Shown piece by piece: positions 26,583-36,087 of a stretch of 51,550 nt of DNA (the stretch's first letter is position 1; the number at the start of each line of letters is the position of its first letter). The stretch is from assembly GCA_020692945.1 (NCBI GenBank), contig JAIMJY010000002.1, positions 1-51,550 on the forward strand, read 5' to 3'. The translations under genes were made by a program, and so were the position numbers. This stretch comes from Caldisericum sp. (GTDB lineage Bacteria; Caldisericota; Caldisericia; Caldisericales; Caldisericaceae). The notes beneath the pieces were generated by a model. That model did not search any database. It was not told where the DNA came from and was given only the letters and a program-made list of their open reading frames with translations.

Positions 26583-27641
26583 ATGGAAAGAAGAGAAAAG
26601 TTTTTTGAAAAGATTTCAAAGAATAATATTGATGGTTTATTTGTAAGCTGTATTTCAAATATCAGATACCTTACAAATTTTTCTGGAGAGGAAGGCTATT
26701 TATTATCAACGCAAAATGAATTATTGCTCATTGTAGATTCACGATTCATTGAACAGGCAAAGAAAGAAACTTTTACAGGAGTGGATGTTTTGGAATATTC
26801 TGGGAAAATAAATGATTTTATTGAAAATTTGATTAAGGAGCGTCATATTCACTGGCTAGGTATAGAAAAAGAAAGGATTAGCTTTAATATTTATTCTAAT
26901 ATAGAGAATTTTGGCTCTATAAAACTTGTACCACTTTCTGATTTTGTTGAAACCATTAGAATGGTTAAGGATTATGATGAAATTAAAAACATCTCGTCTG
27001 CTTGTAAAATCTCTTCCAAGTCATTTAACGAAGCACTACAATTTATCAAAGAAGGTGTAACGGAAAGAGATGTTGTTGCTGAACTTGAGTATAGATTCAA
27101 AAAGAACGGTGGAGAAAAACCTTCTTTTGACACGATTGTAGCATCAGGGGAACGAGGAGCTTTTCCCCATGGAGTTGCATCTGATAAAAAAATAGAAGCT
27201 CACGAGCCGATAGTTATTGACTTTGGGGTTTTTTATATGGGATATGCCTCAGATACAACGAGAACCGTTTGTATAGGAGAGCCTCCTGAAGAATTTAAGA
27301 ATTACTACAGAGCCGTTCAAGAAGCACAAAATATAGGGCAATATTTTGCAAAGGCTGGATTGAAGGCATCTGAACTTGATAAAAAAGTTCGAGAGTACTT
27401 AAAAGAAAAAGGATTATCCTTCGGTCATGGGTTAGGGCATGGCGTCGGGCTTGAAATTCACGAGCCTCCTTATATTAACGCAAATTCCACCTACACTCTT
27501 GAAGAGAACATGGCGATTACCATTGAGCCTGGTTTATATTTTCCTGATAGATTTGGAATGCGACTGGAAGACACTTTAATCGTTAAAAATGACGGAACCG
27601 ATCAGTTAATTGATTTAACACATGAACTTATTATAGCCTAA
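26583..27641 (+). CDS. M24-family Xaa-Pro peptidase
   Basis: A cytoplasmic dimetal peptidase that removes N-terminal residues before proline or cleaves X-Pro dipeptides. The five metal ligands of the pita-bread fold are present: Asp213, Asp224, His286 (GHGLGHG), Glu315 (TIEPGLYF) and Glu329 (MRLEDT). The N-terminal creatinase-like domain spans about 1-125. The 352 residues are normal. It lies 8 bases after the pil operon with an AGGAG site. Its stop codon directly abuts the stop of surE on the other strand. Confidence 0.9.
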   Translation: MERREKFFEKISKNNIDGLFVSCISNIRYLTNFSGEEGYLLSTQNELLLIVDSRFIEQAKKETFTGVDVLEYSGKINDFIENLIKERHIHWLGIEKERISFNIYSNIENFGSIKLVPLSDFVETIRMVKDYDEIKNISSACKISSKSFNEALQFIKEGVTERDVVAELEYRFKKNGGEKPSFDTIVASGERGAFPHGVASDKKIEAHEPIVIDFGVFYMGYASDTTRTVCIGEPPEEFKNYYRAVQEAQNIGQYFAKAGLKASELDKKVREYLKEKGLSFGHGLGHGVGLEIHEPPYINANSTYTLEENMAITIEPGLYFPDRFGMRLEDTLIVKNDGTDQLIDLTHELIIA

Positions 27642-28403
27642 TCAAGGTAAGTCAAACTTTATATGCTCGATTTCAGCTAATTGCTTATAATTAGTTTGAT
27701 CAAATAGAAGAGGGGTAATTGAAATAAAACCATCTTCGACAGCTTTACTGTCGGTTCTGTCTTCTAAGCTATCTACAAGCTTCCCGCCAATCCAGAAGAA
27801 ATCCTTGCCAAACGGGTCTTTTCCAACCATTACTCTATTTGAGTATCTTCTTCTTGAAAGTTTAGCATATTTATAACCTTTGATGCCTTCTTTAGGAATA
27901 TTTGGTAGATTGACATTAAAGTATACACTATTTGGCAAGCCCTTGTCCGCGACTAACTTAGAAAAGAAAGCTGCAAATACTGATGCGTAAGAAAAATCTG
28001 GATTGAAAAAGCTATTAACAGAGAACGCGAAGGATAATTTATTATTTAATGCTCCCTCTCTTGCGCCTGCAACTGTTCCTGAATATATAACATCGTCTCC
28101 AAGGTTTGGACCAGCATTTATTCCAGAAACAACAAGATCAATTTCTTCTTTTATCAAAACATCAAGACCAAGAACAACACAATCAGCTGGACTCCCAGAA
28201 GTTCGAAAAGAGTCTTTTTCTCCTAAACCTAAAGGGTAACGTTCTGCTCTTAAAGGTTTATGCAATGTAGTAGCATGGCTCCCAGCGCTTTGAGGGCTTT
28301 GCGGAGCAACGATATAAACCCATCCAACAGATGTCATCTCGGTTGCCAACACTTTTAGTCCGGGTGAATCAATGCCATCATCGTTTGTTATAAGTATCTT
28401 CAT
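27642..28403 (-). CDS. surE: 5'/3'-nucleotidase SurE
   Basis: Survival protein SurE, a metal-dependent phosphatase acting on nucleoside monophosphates and short polyphosphates. The active site Asp8-Asp9 in MKILITNDDG, the serine loop in QSAGSHATT and the Asn in SGINAGPNLG are intact. At 253 residues it is complete. AAGAGGTT precedes the ATG. The gene is divergent from alr across 64 bases and ends without any spacer against the M24 peptidase gene. Confidence 0.95.
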   Translation of the reverse strand: MKILITNDDGIDSPGLKVLATEMTSVGWVYIVAPQSPQSAGSHATTLHKPLRAERYPLGLGEKDSFRTSGSPADCVVLGLDVLIKEEIDLVVSGINAGPNLGDDVIYSGTVAGAREGALNNKLSFAFSVNSFFNPDFSYASVFAAFFSKLVADKGLPNSVYFNVNLPNIPKEGIKGYKYAKLSRRRYSNRVMVGKDPFGKDFFWIGGKLVDSLEDRTDSKAVEDGFISITPLLFDQTNYKQLAEIEHIKFDLP

Positions 28404-28430
28404 ATTAACCTCTTTAAAATTATTTATTTA

Positions 28431-28440
28431 ATGATATACT
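28431..28440. promoter_or_regulatory. Overlapping divergent -10 elements of surE and alr
   Basis: Minus-strand TATCAT (28431-28436) and plus-strand TATACT (28435-28440) share two bases. They lie 27 bases from each start codon. The two promoters cannot be occupied at the same time, so surE and alr transcription may compete. Confidence 0.5.
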
Positions 28441-28467
28441 TTTATTAAAAATTAGCAAGGAGCTCGC

Positions 28468-29574
28468 ATGGAATTCAACAGACCTATATGGACAGAAATA
28501 GATCTTACGAAACTAAAAAGGAACTATGAGAAGATCCGCGAAATTGTTGGAAGAAGGAACATTATTTGTGTTGTCAAGGCAGATGCTTACGGACATGGAG
28601 TAGTTGAGGTTTCAAAAGCACTCGAAAAAGAAGGAACTTATGCATTTGCCGTGGCATCTATGGAGGAGGCAATAAACCTAAGAGAAAACGGAATTAAAGC
28701 GAAAATACTTGTGCTTGGTTATATAGACCCAAAAACACTCAACATTGCGCCCAACTTAAATATTTCCGTTTCAATGTTCGATAAAAGTTTCATAAAGAGA
28801 CTTAAAGAATATACTGGAGAAAGACCAGTAAAAATTCATATCGACGTTGATACTGGAATGGGAAGATTGGGCATTTTACCCGGTGAAGTAGTTTATGCCG
28901 TGGATGCAATAAAAAAAATACGCAACGTAGAATTCGAAGGAATATATACTCATTTTTCATCGGCAGACAGTGATAGCGAGTACACAAAGAAACAATTATT
29001 AATTTTCAACAAAGTTCTCTCCAAGTTAAAAGATGAACGCTGTTTACCACCCATCATTCATTCTTCAAACAGCAGCGCTATTTTGAATGCCCCTAATAGC
29101 TTTTTTAATGCCGTACGACCTGGTCTTTTGCTGTATGGCATATCACCATTAAAGGCAAGCGTAGAAGGGTTTGAGCCAGTTCTATCTTTCAAGACAAGGA
29201 TAATATTTTCCAGAAAAATTCCTGAAAAAGCCAGCATTGGCTATGAAAAAACTTTTACCACCACAAAGCCATCTCTCCTTGCAACGATACCTGTCGGCTA
29301 TGCAGATGGGCTTCCGCGTAGTCTATCAAATGTCGGTGAGGTTCTTGTGAAAGGGATGAGGGCCAAAATAGTTGGAAATATAAGCATGGACTTATCAGTT
29401 CTCGATGTAACAGGCTTTCCTTTCATTCATCCAGGAAACGAGGTTGTTATAATCGGAAAACAAGGTAACGATGAAATAACCGCTTCTGAAATTGCAGAAA
29501 AGGTAGGAACCATTGACTACGAGATTGTAACAAGAATCGGAAAAAGAGTAAAGAGAATATTTAAAAACAGTTAA
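28468..29574 (+). CDS. alr: Alanine racemase
   Basis: PLP enzyme that makes D-alanine for peptidoglycan. The Schiff-base Lys37 is in VVKADAYGHG. The tyrosine base is in the IGYEKTF region (about 258). RPGLLLYGISP and YADGLPRS are further active-site segments. The 368 residues are normal. GCAAGGAG precedes the ATG. It heads a rightward run continuing into hpf and secA, though hpf also has its own promoter. Confidence 0.96.
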   Translation: MEFNRPIWTEIDLTKLKRNYEKIREIVGRRNIICVVKADAYGHGVVEVSKALEKEGTYAFAVASMEEAINLRENGIKAKILVLGYIDPKTLNIAPNLNISVSMFDKSFIKRLKEYTGERPVKIHIDVDTGMGRLGILPGEVVYAVDAIKKIRNVEFEGIYTHFSSADSDSEYTKKQLLIFNKVLSKLKDERCLPPIIHSSNSSAILNAPNSFFNAVRPGLLLYGISPLKASVEGFEPVLSFKTRIIFSRKIPEKASIGYEKTFTTTKPSLLATIPVGYADGLPRSLSNVGEVLVKGMRAKIVGNISMDLSVLDVTGFPFIHPGNEVVIIGKQGNDEITASEIAEKVGTIDYEIVTRIGKRVKRIFKNS

Positions 29575-29584
29575 TCGAACTCTT

Positions 29585-29611
29585 TTGAAAAAAAATTAAT
29601 TTATATATACT
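29585..29611 (+). promoter_or_regulatory. Promoter of hpf-secA
   Basis: TTGAAA (29585-29590) and TATACT (29606-29611) are 15 bases apart. AAGGAGG (29617-29623) then precedes the hpf ATG at 29630. Confidence 0.5.
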
Positions 29612-29629
29612 TTAATAAGGAGGCATGAT

Positions 29630-30151
29630 ATGGAAATTACAATTACGCTTAGAGGCATTGAAGAAATTCCACAGCAACTTGAGAATGAGATCAATGAAAA
29701 AATCCAAAAGTTGACAAAGTATTTTGACAACATGCAGAAAGCTGCTATTACAATAAATAAGCAAAGAGGTCAATATACTGTTGAAACTACATTGTATGTT
29801 GCTGGTAGGCTCATTAGAGCAACAGGCAAAGGTAATGTTATTGACAAAGGATTGAACGAGAATATAGACAAACTAAACGCGCAAGTTAAAAAATACAATG
29901 ACCGACTTAAAGAGAAAAGTTTTAAGAATCCTGTAAAAGAAATAGAAAGCGAAGTTGAATCAAAAGATGAGCTTCCTAAAGTTGTAAAGGTAAAGACTTT
30001 CCAGGTAAAGCCAATGGATATTGATGAAGCAATATTGCAGATTGAACTTCTTGACCACGATTTTTTCATTTTTAGAGATGAAGAAACGCAGAAATTAAAC
30101 GTAATTTATCGAAGACATGACGGAAATTACGGATTGATTAAACCTCAATAA
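29630..30151 (+). CDS. hpf: Ribosome hibernation promoting factor, long form
   Basis: A 173-residue HPF that dimerises and stores inactive ribosomes as 100S particles. The N-terminal S30AE domain (about 1-100, [14 protein letters not shown]) binds the 30S mRNA channel. The C-terminal dimerisation domain (about 118-173, [17 protein letters not shown]) makes it the long form. It is followed by secA after 11 bases, as in many Firmicutes. Confidence 0.93.
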   Translation: MEITITLRGIEEIPQQLENEINEKIQKLTKYFDNMQKAAITINKQRGQYTVETTLYVAGRLIRATGKGNVIDKGLNENIDKLNAQVKKYNDRLKEKSFKNPVKEIESEVESKDELPKVVKVKTFQVKPMDIDEAILQIELLDHDFFIFRDEETQKLNVIYRRHDGNYGLIKPQ

Positions 30152-30162
30152 TTTTCAAAGCA

Positions 30163-32619
30163 ATGTTACTTGATATTTTTGACCCGGTAAAGAGAAACTT
30201 AAAGAGATACTGGGAAATAGTAAATATTGTAAACTCCTTTGAGGAAAAAATTTCAATACTTTCCGATTCTGAATTAAAATTGAAAACTGCTGAGTTTAAA
30301 GAAAGATTTAATAATGGAGAGACCGACCAATCTATACTTCCCGAAGCTTTTGCAGTTGTAAGAGAAGCCGCAAAAAGAACTATCGGAATGCGTCATTTTG
30401 ATGTCGAAATCCTCGGAGGTATTGTCCTCTACGATGGAAATATTGCAGAGATGAAAACAGGTGAAGGAAAAACGCTTGTTGCCACACTTCCTTTATACTT
30501 GAATGCACTTAAAGGGCATGGTGGGCATCTTGTTACAGTTAACGATTACCTTGCAAAAAGAGACAATGAATGGATGGGTCCTGTCTACAATTTCCTAGGG
30601 CTTTCAGTCGGGCTCATACAGCATGACTCTTCATATGAAGAAAGAAGGAAAGCCTACAACTCAGACGTTACATATGGCACAAATAACGAGTTCGGATTTG
30701 ACTACTTGAGAGACCACATGGCTGTAGCGAAAGACCAAATCGTCCAACGTGAACTCTACTATGCAATCGTTGACGAAGTCGATAGTATTCTTGTTGACGA
30801 AGCTCGTACTCCGTTAATTATTTCGGGACCTTCCGAGGAATCAACTGAAATGTACTACACAGCAAAAAAGGTTGCCGAGAAACTTGAACAGGGCGTTGAT
30901 TTTGAGAGCGACGAAAAATTGAAAACAATAAATCTAACAAAGGAAGGCGTTGAAAAAGTAGAAAACCTATTAAGAATAGACAATCTTTTTGACGAAAAAT
31001 TCGTCGATGTTGTGAAACATATTAACCAGGCGGTTAAAGCTAAAGCAAAAAATTTTTTTGAGAGAGATGTTGCCTATATTGTAAAAGATGGGGAAGTTAT
31101 AATTGTCGATGAATTTACCGGCAGATTGATGTTTGGAAGACGCTACAGTGATGGACTTCATCAGGCGATTGAGGCAAAGGAAGGGCTCAAAGTTAAAAGT
31201 GAAAGCCAAACGCTTGCAACAATTACTTTCCAAAACTACTTCAGGCTTTATGAGAAACTTGCAGGAATGACTGGCACTGCTCTTACTGAAAGAGATGAGT
31301 TTAAGGAGATTTACAACCTTGATGTCTATGTTACGCCAACCAATAAGCCCGTTATAAGGATAGATCATTCAGATGTTGTTTACAAAACTGAAACTGCAAA
31401 GTTCCGTGCAATTGTTAATAAAATAAAAGAACTCTACGATAAGAGTCAGCCAGTGCTTGTTGGCACCAGATCCATAGAAAAATCAGAAAGACTCTCTTCT
31501 ATGCTTAAAAAAGAAGGTATTCCTCACAACGTTTTGAATGCAAAATATCACGAGAAAGAAGCAATGATTATCAAAGATGCTGGTCAGCCTAAAACAGTAA
31601 CAATTGCAACAAATATGGCTGGAAGAGGCGTTGATATAAAACTTGGGCAAAACGTTACAAATTTGGGCGGGCTTTTCATCCTTGGAACTGAGCGCCACGA
31701 GGCAAGGCGAATTGACAACCAGCTTAGAGGGCGTTCAGGAAGGCAAGGAGACCCGGGGGAATCACAATTTTACATCTCTCTCGAAGACGAACTAATGAGA
31801 ATCTTTGGCGGCGACAGGATAAAAAGCCTTTTGACAACGCTAAACGTCGATGAGAATGAGCCAATACAGCACGCGATACTTTCGCATACGATAGAGAGTG
31901 CCCAGAAGAAGGTAGAATCATATAACTTTAGTATAAGAAAGAACTTGCTTGACTATGATAACGTCCTTGAAAAGCAAAGAGAAGTCATATATGGTGAGCG
32001 TGATAAAATATTACAACAGGGAACCATAAAAGACGATATACTGAGCATGGTCATTGAAATAGCTGAAAAAGTTGTACTTACGCACTTCTTCGATAATGGT
32101 GAAGTTGATAGGGAAAACATAAAAGCACTACAATCTTCTACTTCTGCATTTTTTAACAGGCCTGTATCTCTTGATTTTAATAAGATGGAAAGTCTAAGCC
32201 AAGAAACGATAGTAGAAGAAATCAATAACCTTGCTTTGAAACTTTATGCTGAAAAAGAGGCTGAGATAGGTCCGGAGCTTATGAGGCAGATAGAGAAGTA
32301 TGTACTTCTTCGCTCGATTGATTCGAATTGGAAAGACCATCTATATGCAATGGATGATCTTAAAGAGGGAATTGGATTACGTGCCTATGGACAGCAAGAC
32401 CCACTAATTGCCTATCAGAAAGAAGCTAAAGAGCAACTTTTTGATCCAATGATGGAACGCGTGAAAGATGATACCGTAAGAACGCTCTTTAGAATAACGA
32501 TTAACAAAGAAGAAAAAGATAGCGGTAATGAAACGAAAACAAGTGCTTCGATTTCAAAAGATGATCGAAAAAAGAGAAGAGAAGAAGAGAAGAAATTGAA
32601 GAAGAAGAGAAAGTTATGA
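30163..32619 (+). CDS. secA: Preprotein translocase ATPase SecA
   Basis: Motor that drives secreted proteins through SecYEG. Walker [12 protein letters not shown] lies near 97-107, the DEAD-like [13 protein letters not shown] near 203, and NMAGRGVDI and [13 protein letters not shown] are the second helicase domain motifs. The 818 residues stop in a basic tail ([17 protein letters not shown]) and lack the usual zinc-binding C-terminal linker that contacts SecB. Many SecB-less bacteria share this. The TGA overlaps prfB as ATGA. Confidence 0.97.
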   Translation: MLLDIFDPVKRNLKRYWEIVNIVNSFEEKISILSDSELKLKTAEFKERFNNGETDQSILPEAFAVVREAAKRTIGMRHFDVEILGGIVLYDGNIAEMKTGEGKTLVATLPLYLNALKGHGGHLVTVNDYLAKRDNEWMGPVYNFLGLSVGLIQHDSSYEERRKAYNSDVTYGTNNEFGFDYLRDHMAVAKDQIVQRELYYAIVDEVDSILVDEARTPLIISGPSEESTEMYYTAKKVAEKLEQGVDFESDEKLKTINLTKEGVEKVENLLRIDNLFDEKFVDVVKHINQAVKAKAKNFFERDVAYIVKDGEVIIVDEFTGRLMFGRRYSDGLHQAIEAKEGLKVKSESQTLATITFQNYFRLYEKLAGMTGTALTERDEFKEIYNLDVYVTPTNKPVIRIDHSDVVYKTETAKFRAIVNKIKELYDKSQPVLVGTRSIEKSERLSSMLKKEGIPHNVLNAKYHEKEAMIIKDAGQPKTVTIATNMAGRGVDIKLGQNVTNLGGLFILGTERHEARRIDNQLRGRSGRQGDPGESQFYISLEDELMRIFGGDRIKSLLTTLNVDENEPIQHAILSHTIESAQKKVESYNFSIRKNLLDYDNVLEKQREVIYGERDKILQQGTIKDDILSMVIEIAEKVVLTHFFDNGEVDRENIKALQSSTSAFFNRPVSLDFNKMESLSQETIVEEINNLALKLYAEKEAEIGPELMRQIEKYVLLRSIDSNWKDHLYAMDDLKEGIGLRAYGQQDPLIAYQKEAKEQLFDPMMERVKDDTVRTLFRITINKEEKDSGNETKTSASISKDDRKKRREEEKKLKKKRKL

Positions 32620-33710
32620 TTTCTGATGAATTAAAACGCGATATACAACAAACAATCGAGAAAATGGACACAGCCCTTGATAAACTTTGGTATGAAGAGA
32701 AGCATACTAAAATAAAAGAAACCGAAGCCAAATGTGGAACCCAGAATTTCTGGCAGCAGAGCAATGCAAAGGAGACACTGAAAACTCTTTCCCTTTTGAA
32801 AAAAGAAGTTGAAAAATTCGTAAGCATAAAAAAAAATAAAGAAGAACTTGAGGTAATGATTGAGATTTATAGTGAAACTGATGAACCAATGGATAGAGAG
32901 ATTCAACGGGTACTTAACGAAGCAAAAAATAAACTTAAAGAATGGGAAATAGAACGTTACCTTTCCGATCCATACGATGATCTTAATGCTTTTGTTTCTT
33001 TTTCAGCAGGTGCTGGTGGTGTCGATGCAATGGACTGGACGGAAATGCTTTTGAAAATTTACCTGCGCTGGGCTGAGAAAAAAGGCTTTGAGGCAAAGAT
33101 ACTTGACCAGACATTTGGGGACGAAGCTGGCGTAAAAAGTGCAACAGTTTACGTTAAAGGCGATTTTGCATACGGACTTTTGAAAGGAGAATCAGGCGTG
33201 CACCGATTGGTTAGAATTTCTCCTTTTGATGCTAATAAAAGGCGACATACTTCTTTTGCCCTTGTTGAGGTGCTGCCAGAGCTTGAGGATGTAGAAGATA
33301 TCGAAATAGACGAGAAGGATCTAAAAATAGAAATATCTCGTTCCAGCGGACATGGCGGGCAGAACGTTCAGAAAGTAGAAACAGCCGTCAAAATCATACA
33401 CATTCCAACTGGAATAACGGCTGAGTGCCAGGATGAGCGTTCTCAACTTCAAAACAAGAACATGGCACTCAAAGTACTGAAATCAAGACTTCTACTTTTT
33501 GAAAAGAAAAAGAAAGAGAGCAAATTAAAAGAAATAAAGGGTGAATTTAAATCAATAGAGTGGGGCAATGAGATTCGTTCATATGTTTTACAGCCTTATA
33601 AATTAGTGAAAGACCACAGGAATAACTTTGAAACAGGAAATGTTGATAAAGTGCTTGAAGGAGAAATTGATGAGTTTATATGGGCTTATCTTAAAAGTCA
33701 GAAACAATAA
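32616..33710 (+). CDS. prfB: Peptide chain release factor 2
   Basis: Recognises UAA and UGA stop codons. The SPF-type recognition motif is in [12 protein letters not shown], and the catalytic GGQ in [11 protein letters not shown] lies at about 246-248. The 364 residues are read in one frame. Codons 24-25 are CTT TGG, precisely where many bacteria have the CTT TGA of the programmed +1 frameshift; the SD-like stimulator is also missing. RF2 is therefore made here without that autoregulation. The gene overlaps secA by four bases. Confidence 0.95.
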   Translation: MISDELKRDIQQTIEKMDTALDKLWYEEKHTKIKETEAKCGTQNFWQQSNAKETLKTLSLLKKEVEKFVSIKKNKEELEVMIEIYSETDEPMDREIQRVLNEAKNKLKEWEIERYLSDPYDDLNAFVSFSAGAGGVDAMDWTEMLLKIYLRWAEKKGFEAKILDQTFGDEAGVKSATVYVKGDFAYGLLKGESGVHRLVRISPFDANKRRHTSFALVEVLPELEDVEDIEIDEKDLKIEISRSSGHGGQNVQKVETAVKIIHIPTGITAECQDERSQLQNKNMALKVLKSRLLLFEKKKKESKLKEIKGEFKSIEWGNEIRSYVLQPYKLVKDHRNNFETGNVDKVLEGEIDEFIWAYLKSQKQ

Positions 33711-34569
33711 AAAAATAATAAAAAGTTTTACAATTAACTCCTTGGGAATATTCTTTGGCTCGCTCATTTATGCTTTGGGGGTAAACATCTTTATCCAACC
33801 AAATCACATAGCACCAGGAGGTTTTATAGGCATAGCAATAATCCTGAATCACTTTTCACCAATTTTCAAAATAGGAATCACTATTATCATTATGAACATC
33901 CCGCTTTTTTTGATAGGAGCGAATAGGCTTGGTAAAGTTTTCCTTGTTAGCTCGATTATTGGAACATTCCTTTCTTCTATACTTATTGACATCACGCTTC
34001 CGTTTGTCCCTGAAATAAAAACAGACCCGATACTTGCTGCAATTTATGGAGGCTTTTTAATGGGAGCAGGCATTGGCATTATTTTCAGATTTTACGGCTC
34101 TACAGGCGGGACTGATCTTCTTGCGCAAATCGTTTATGATTTTACAGGGCTTCCATTTGGTCAATCCCTTATGTTAATCGATGTTCTAATAATAATACTC
34201 TCCGGCATAGTGTTCAAAAGTATAAATATACCTCTTTACTCAATAATTGCAGAGTTAGTCAGTAATTACGCGATAGACCTTGCTCAAGAGGGGTTTACTT
34301 TTTATAAAACTCTTAGTATAATTACTGAAAGACCAAGGGAGATTAGAGAATTAATTCTTACCGAAATGGAAAGAGGTGTAACTGAGCTGAAAGCAACTGG
34401 AGCATACACCGGTGCAGAGAAAACTATTCTTTTAGTAGCCATTCCACACACCGAGATTTCTAAAGTAAAGAAATTGATTCTTTCTGTCGACCCAGCAAGT
34501 TTTATTATCATTGGAACTGCTTCTGAAATAATTGGGCAGGGCTTCAAGTCTCACCAAGAGAGGGTCTGA
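33670..34569 (+). CDS. YitT-family membrane protein (DUF161/DUF2179)
   Basis: An inner-membrane protein of unknown function. About six membrane helices (residues 15-195) carry the family sequence GSTGGTDLLAQI, followed by a cytoplasmic DUF2179 domain (about 205-295). I choose ATG 33670 (299 residues), with GAAGGAG 6 bases upstream, over TTG 33628 or ATG 33640; this leaves a 41-base overlap with prfB. Its stop overlaps ftsE as TGATG. The gene lies between prfB and ftsE, which are neighbours in many Gram-positive genomes. Confidence 0.85.
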   Translation: MSLYGLILKVRNNKKIIKSFTINSLGIFFGSLIYALGVNIFIQPNHIAPGGFIGIAIILNHFSPIFKIGITIIIMNIPLFLIGANRLGKVFLVSSIIGTFLSSILIDITLPFVPEIKTDPILAAIYGGFLMGAGIGIIFRFYGSTGGTDLLAQIVYDFTGLPFGQSLMLIDVLIIILSGIVFKSINIPLYSIIAELVSNYAIDLAQEGFTFYKTLSIITERPREIRELILTEMERGVTELKATGAYTGAEKTILLVAIPHTEISKVKKLILSVDPASFIIIGTASEIIGQGFKSHQERV

Positions 34570-35225
34570 TGATAGAGATTAAAAATATTGAAAAAATATA
34601 CCCAAATGGGACCATAGCCTTATCAAAGATAAGTCTTAACGTCGAAAAAGGAGATTTTGTTGTTCTAATGGGAGAGTCAGGTGCCGGTAAAACAACTCTT
34701 CTTAAGATAATTCACAGTGAAGAAGCTCCGACAACTGGAAGCATTATTTACGAAGGGGAAGACATAAGAAATATACCTTCAACCGTCCTGAGAAGAAAGA
34801 TTGGCTTTGCCTACCAAGACTTTATGCTCATTGAGGACAGAACCGTATTTGAAAATATATCCCTACCTCTTCAAATCACTGGGGAACCGTACAAGTCGCT
34901 AAGCAATAGAGTAAAAACTGCACTTAAAGCAATGAAGCTTGAAAATAAAACTTTCAAGCTCGTAAAAGAACTTTCCGGAGGCGAGAAACAGAGAGTTTCA
35001 ATTGCCAGAGCGCTTATATCAAACCCTGAAGTTCTTTTGTTAGATGAACCAACGGGTAATTTGGATAATGATACTGCAAAAGAAATAATTTTATATATCG
35101 AGGCTATGAACGAAAAAGGAACGACAGTCATAATGTCAACTCACCATATAATTGACTGGGATTCAAAACCCAAGAAAATTTTAAAACTTAAGAACGGAAG
35201 GATACTAAAAAAAGACTATGCATAA
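34569..35225 (+). CDS. ftsE: Cell division ABC ATPase FtsE
   Basis: ATPase that, with FtsX, controls septal murein hydrolases. Walker A GESGAGKT is at 35-42, the signature LSGGE at 135-139, and Walker B LLLDEPTGN at about 156-164. At 218 residues it has the usual length. The start overlaps the YitT gene and the end overlaps ftsX by 8 bases. Confidence 0.93.
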   Translation: MIEIKNIEKIYPNGTIALSKISLNVEKGDFVVLMGESGAGKTTLLKIIHSEEAPTTGSIIYEGEDIRNIPSTVLRRKIGFAYQDFMLIEDRTVFENISLPLQITGEPYKSLSNRVKTALKAMKLENKTFKLVKELSGGEKQRVSIARALISNPEVLLLDEPTGNLDNDTAKEIILYIEAMNEKGTTVIMSTHHIIDWDSKPKKILKLKNGRILKKDYA

Positions 35226-36087
35226 ATTATTTTACGTTCTACGACAGACAAAATTACTTTTAGGTGAAAGCAAGAAAATAGCCTTTATTTCTATTTTATT
35301 CCTGATAATCGGAATGTTGACTTTGGGATCAACATACATCATTGGGCAAAAACTTTTTGAAACATCTTTTACTCTTGAGAAGAAAGTTAATATCACGGTA
35401 TTCTTTAAAATTAATTCTTCTCAAGACGATGTAACAAATGCCGTTAGCGCAATTCAAATGATCGACGGTGTCAAAAGTATAGACGTTAAAACAAGCGAGG
35501 AAGCGAAACAGGACTTTCTTACTCTATTTCCCCAATATAAAGATTTTTTGGATTCACTTAAAAATAATCCCATCCCATACACCGCTACTATAACCTTGAG
35601 CGAACTCAATTCAGGAGACAGAATCCAGGACATCATAAGGTCGTTACCTGTTGTTGACACTGTTATCTTTTCGGGAGAAACTGCAAAGAAACTGAAAAAT
35701 CTCGTAACTATAATTTGGAGCTTATTCATTGCAATTTTAGTAGTAGTTATTGCGGAATTTGCTTTTACGATTCAAAGCTCGACTTCATTCCTTGTTGATT
35801 TTAGAAAAAATGAAATTCGTATACTTAAATTAGTCGGAGCAGATACAGCGTTTATAGAGCTCCCGTTTATTTTTATTGCATCTTTAATGTCGCTCGTTGC
35901 CTGGATTATCTCCATTTTTGCTTTAGTCAGGGTAAATACTTGGAGCAATGCGATTGTTCAAGAACTTCTTCCGTTCTCTGCCGCAGTAACAAACATAAAA
36001 CTAAATATACTTTTCGTATCTCTTCTTATAATAAGCCTTATTGTAAGTGTTTTGGGAAGTCTTGGACCTCTTAGGAGAAACTTTTGA
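35218..36087 (+). CDS. ftsX: Cell division membrane protein FtsX
   Basis: A four-helix membrane protein: one helix near residues 20-42, an extracellular loop of about 120 residues (ITVFFKINSSQDDVTNAV), then three helices near 165-187, 215-240 and 258-285. The extracellular loop normally activates a murein hydrolase, and here such a hydrolase is encoded directly downstream. The TGA overlaps the next TTG start. Confidence 0.92.
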   Translation: MHKLFYVLRQTKLLLGESKKIAFISILFLIIGMLTLGSTYIIGQKLFETSFTLEKKVNITVFFKINSSQDDVTNAVSAIQMIDGVKSIDVKTSEEAKQDFLTLFPQYKDFLDSLKNNPIPYTATITLSELNSGDRIQDIIRSLPVVDTVIFSGETAKKLKNLVTIIWSLFIAILVVVIAEFAFTIQSSTSFLVDFRKNEIRILKLVGADTAFIELPFIFIASLMSLVAWIISIFALVRVNTWSNAIVQELLPFSAAVTNIKLNILFVSLLIISLIVSVLGSLGPLRRNF

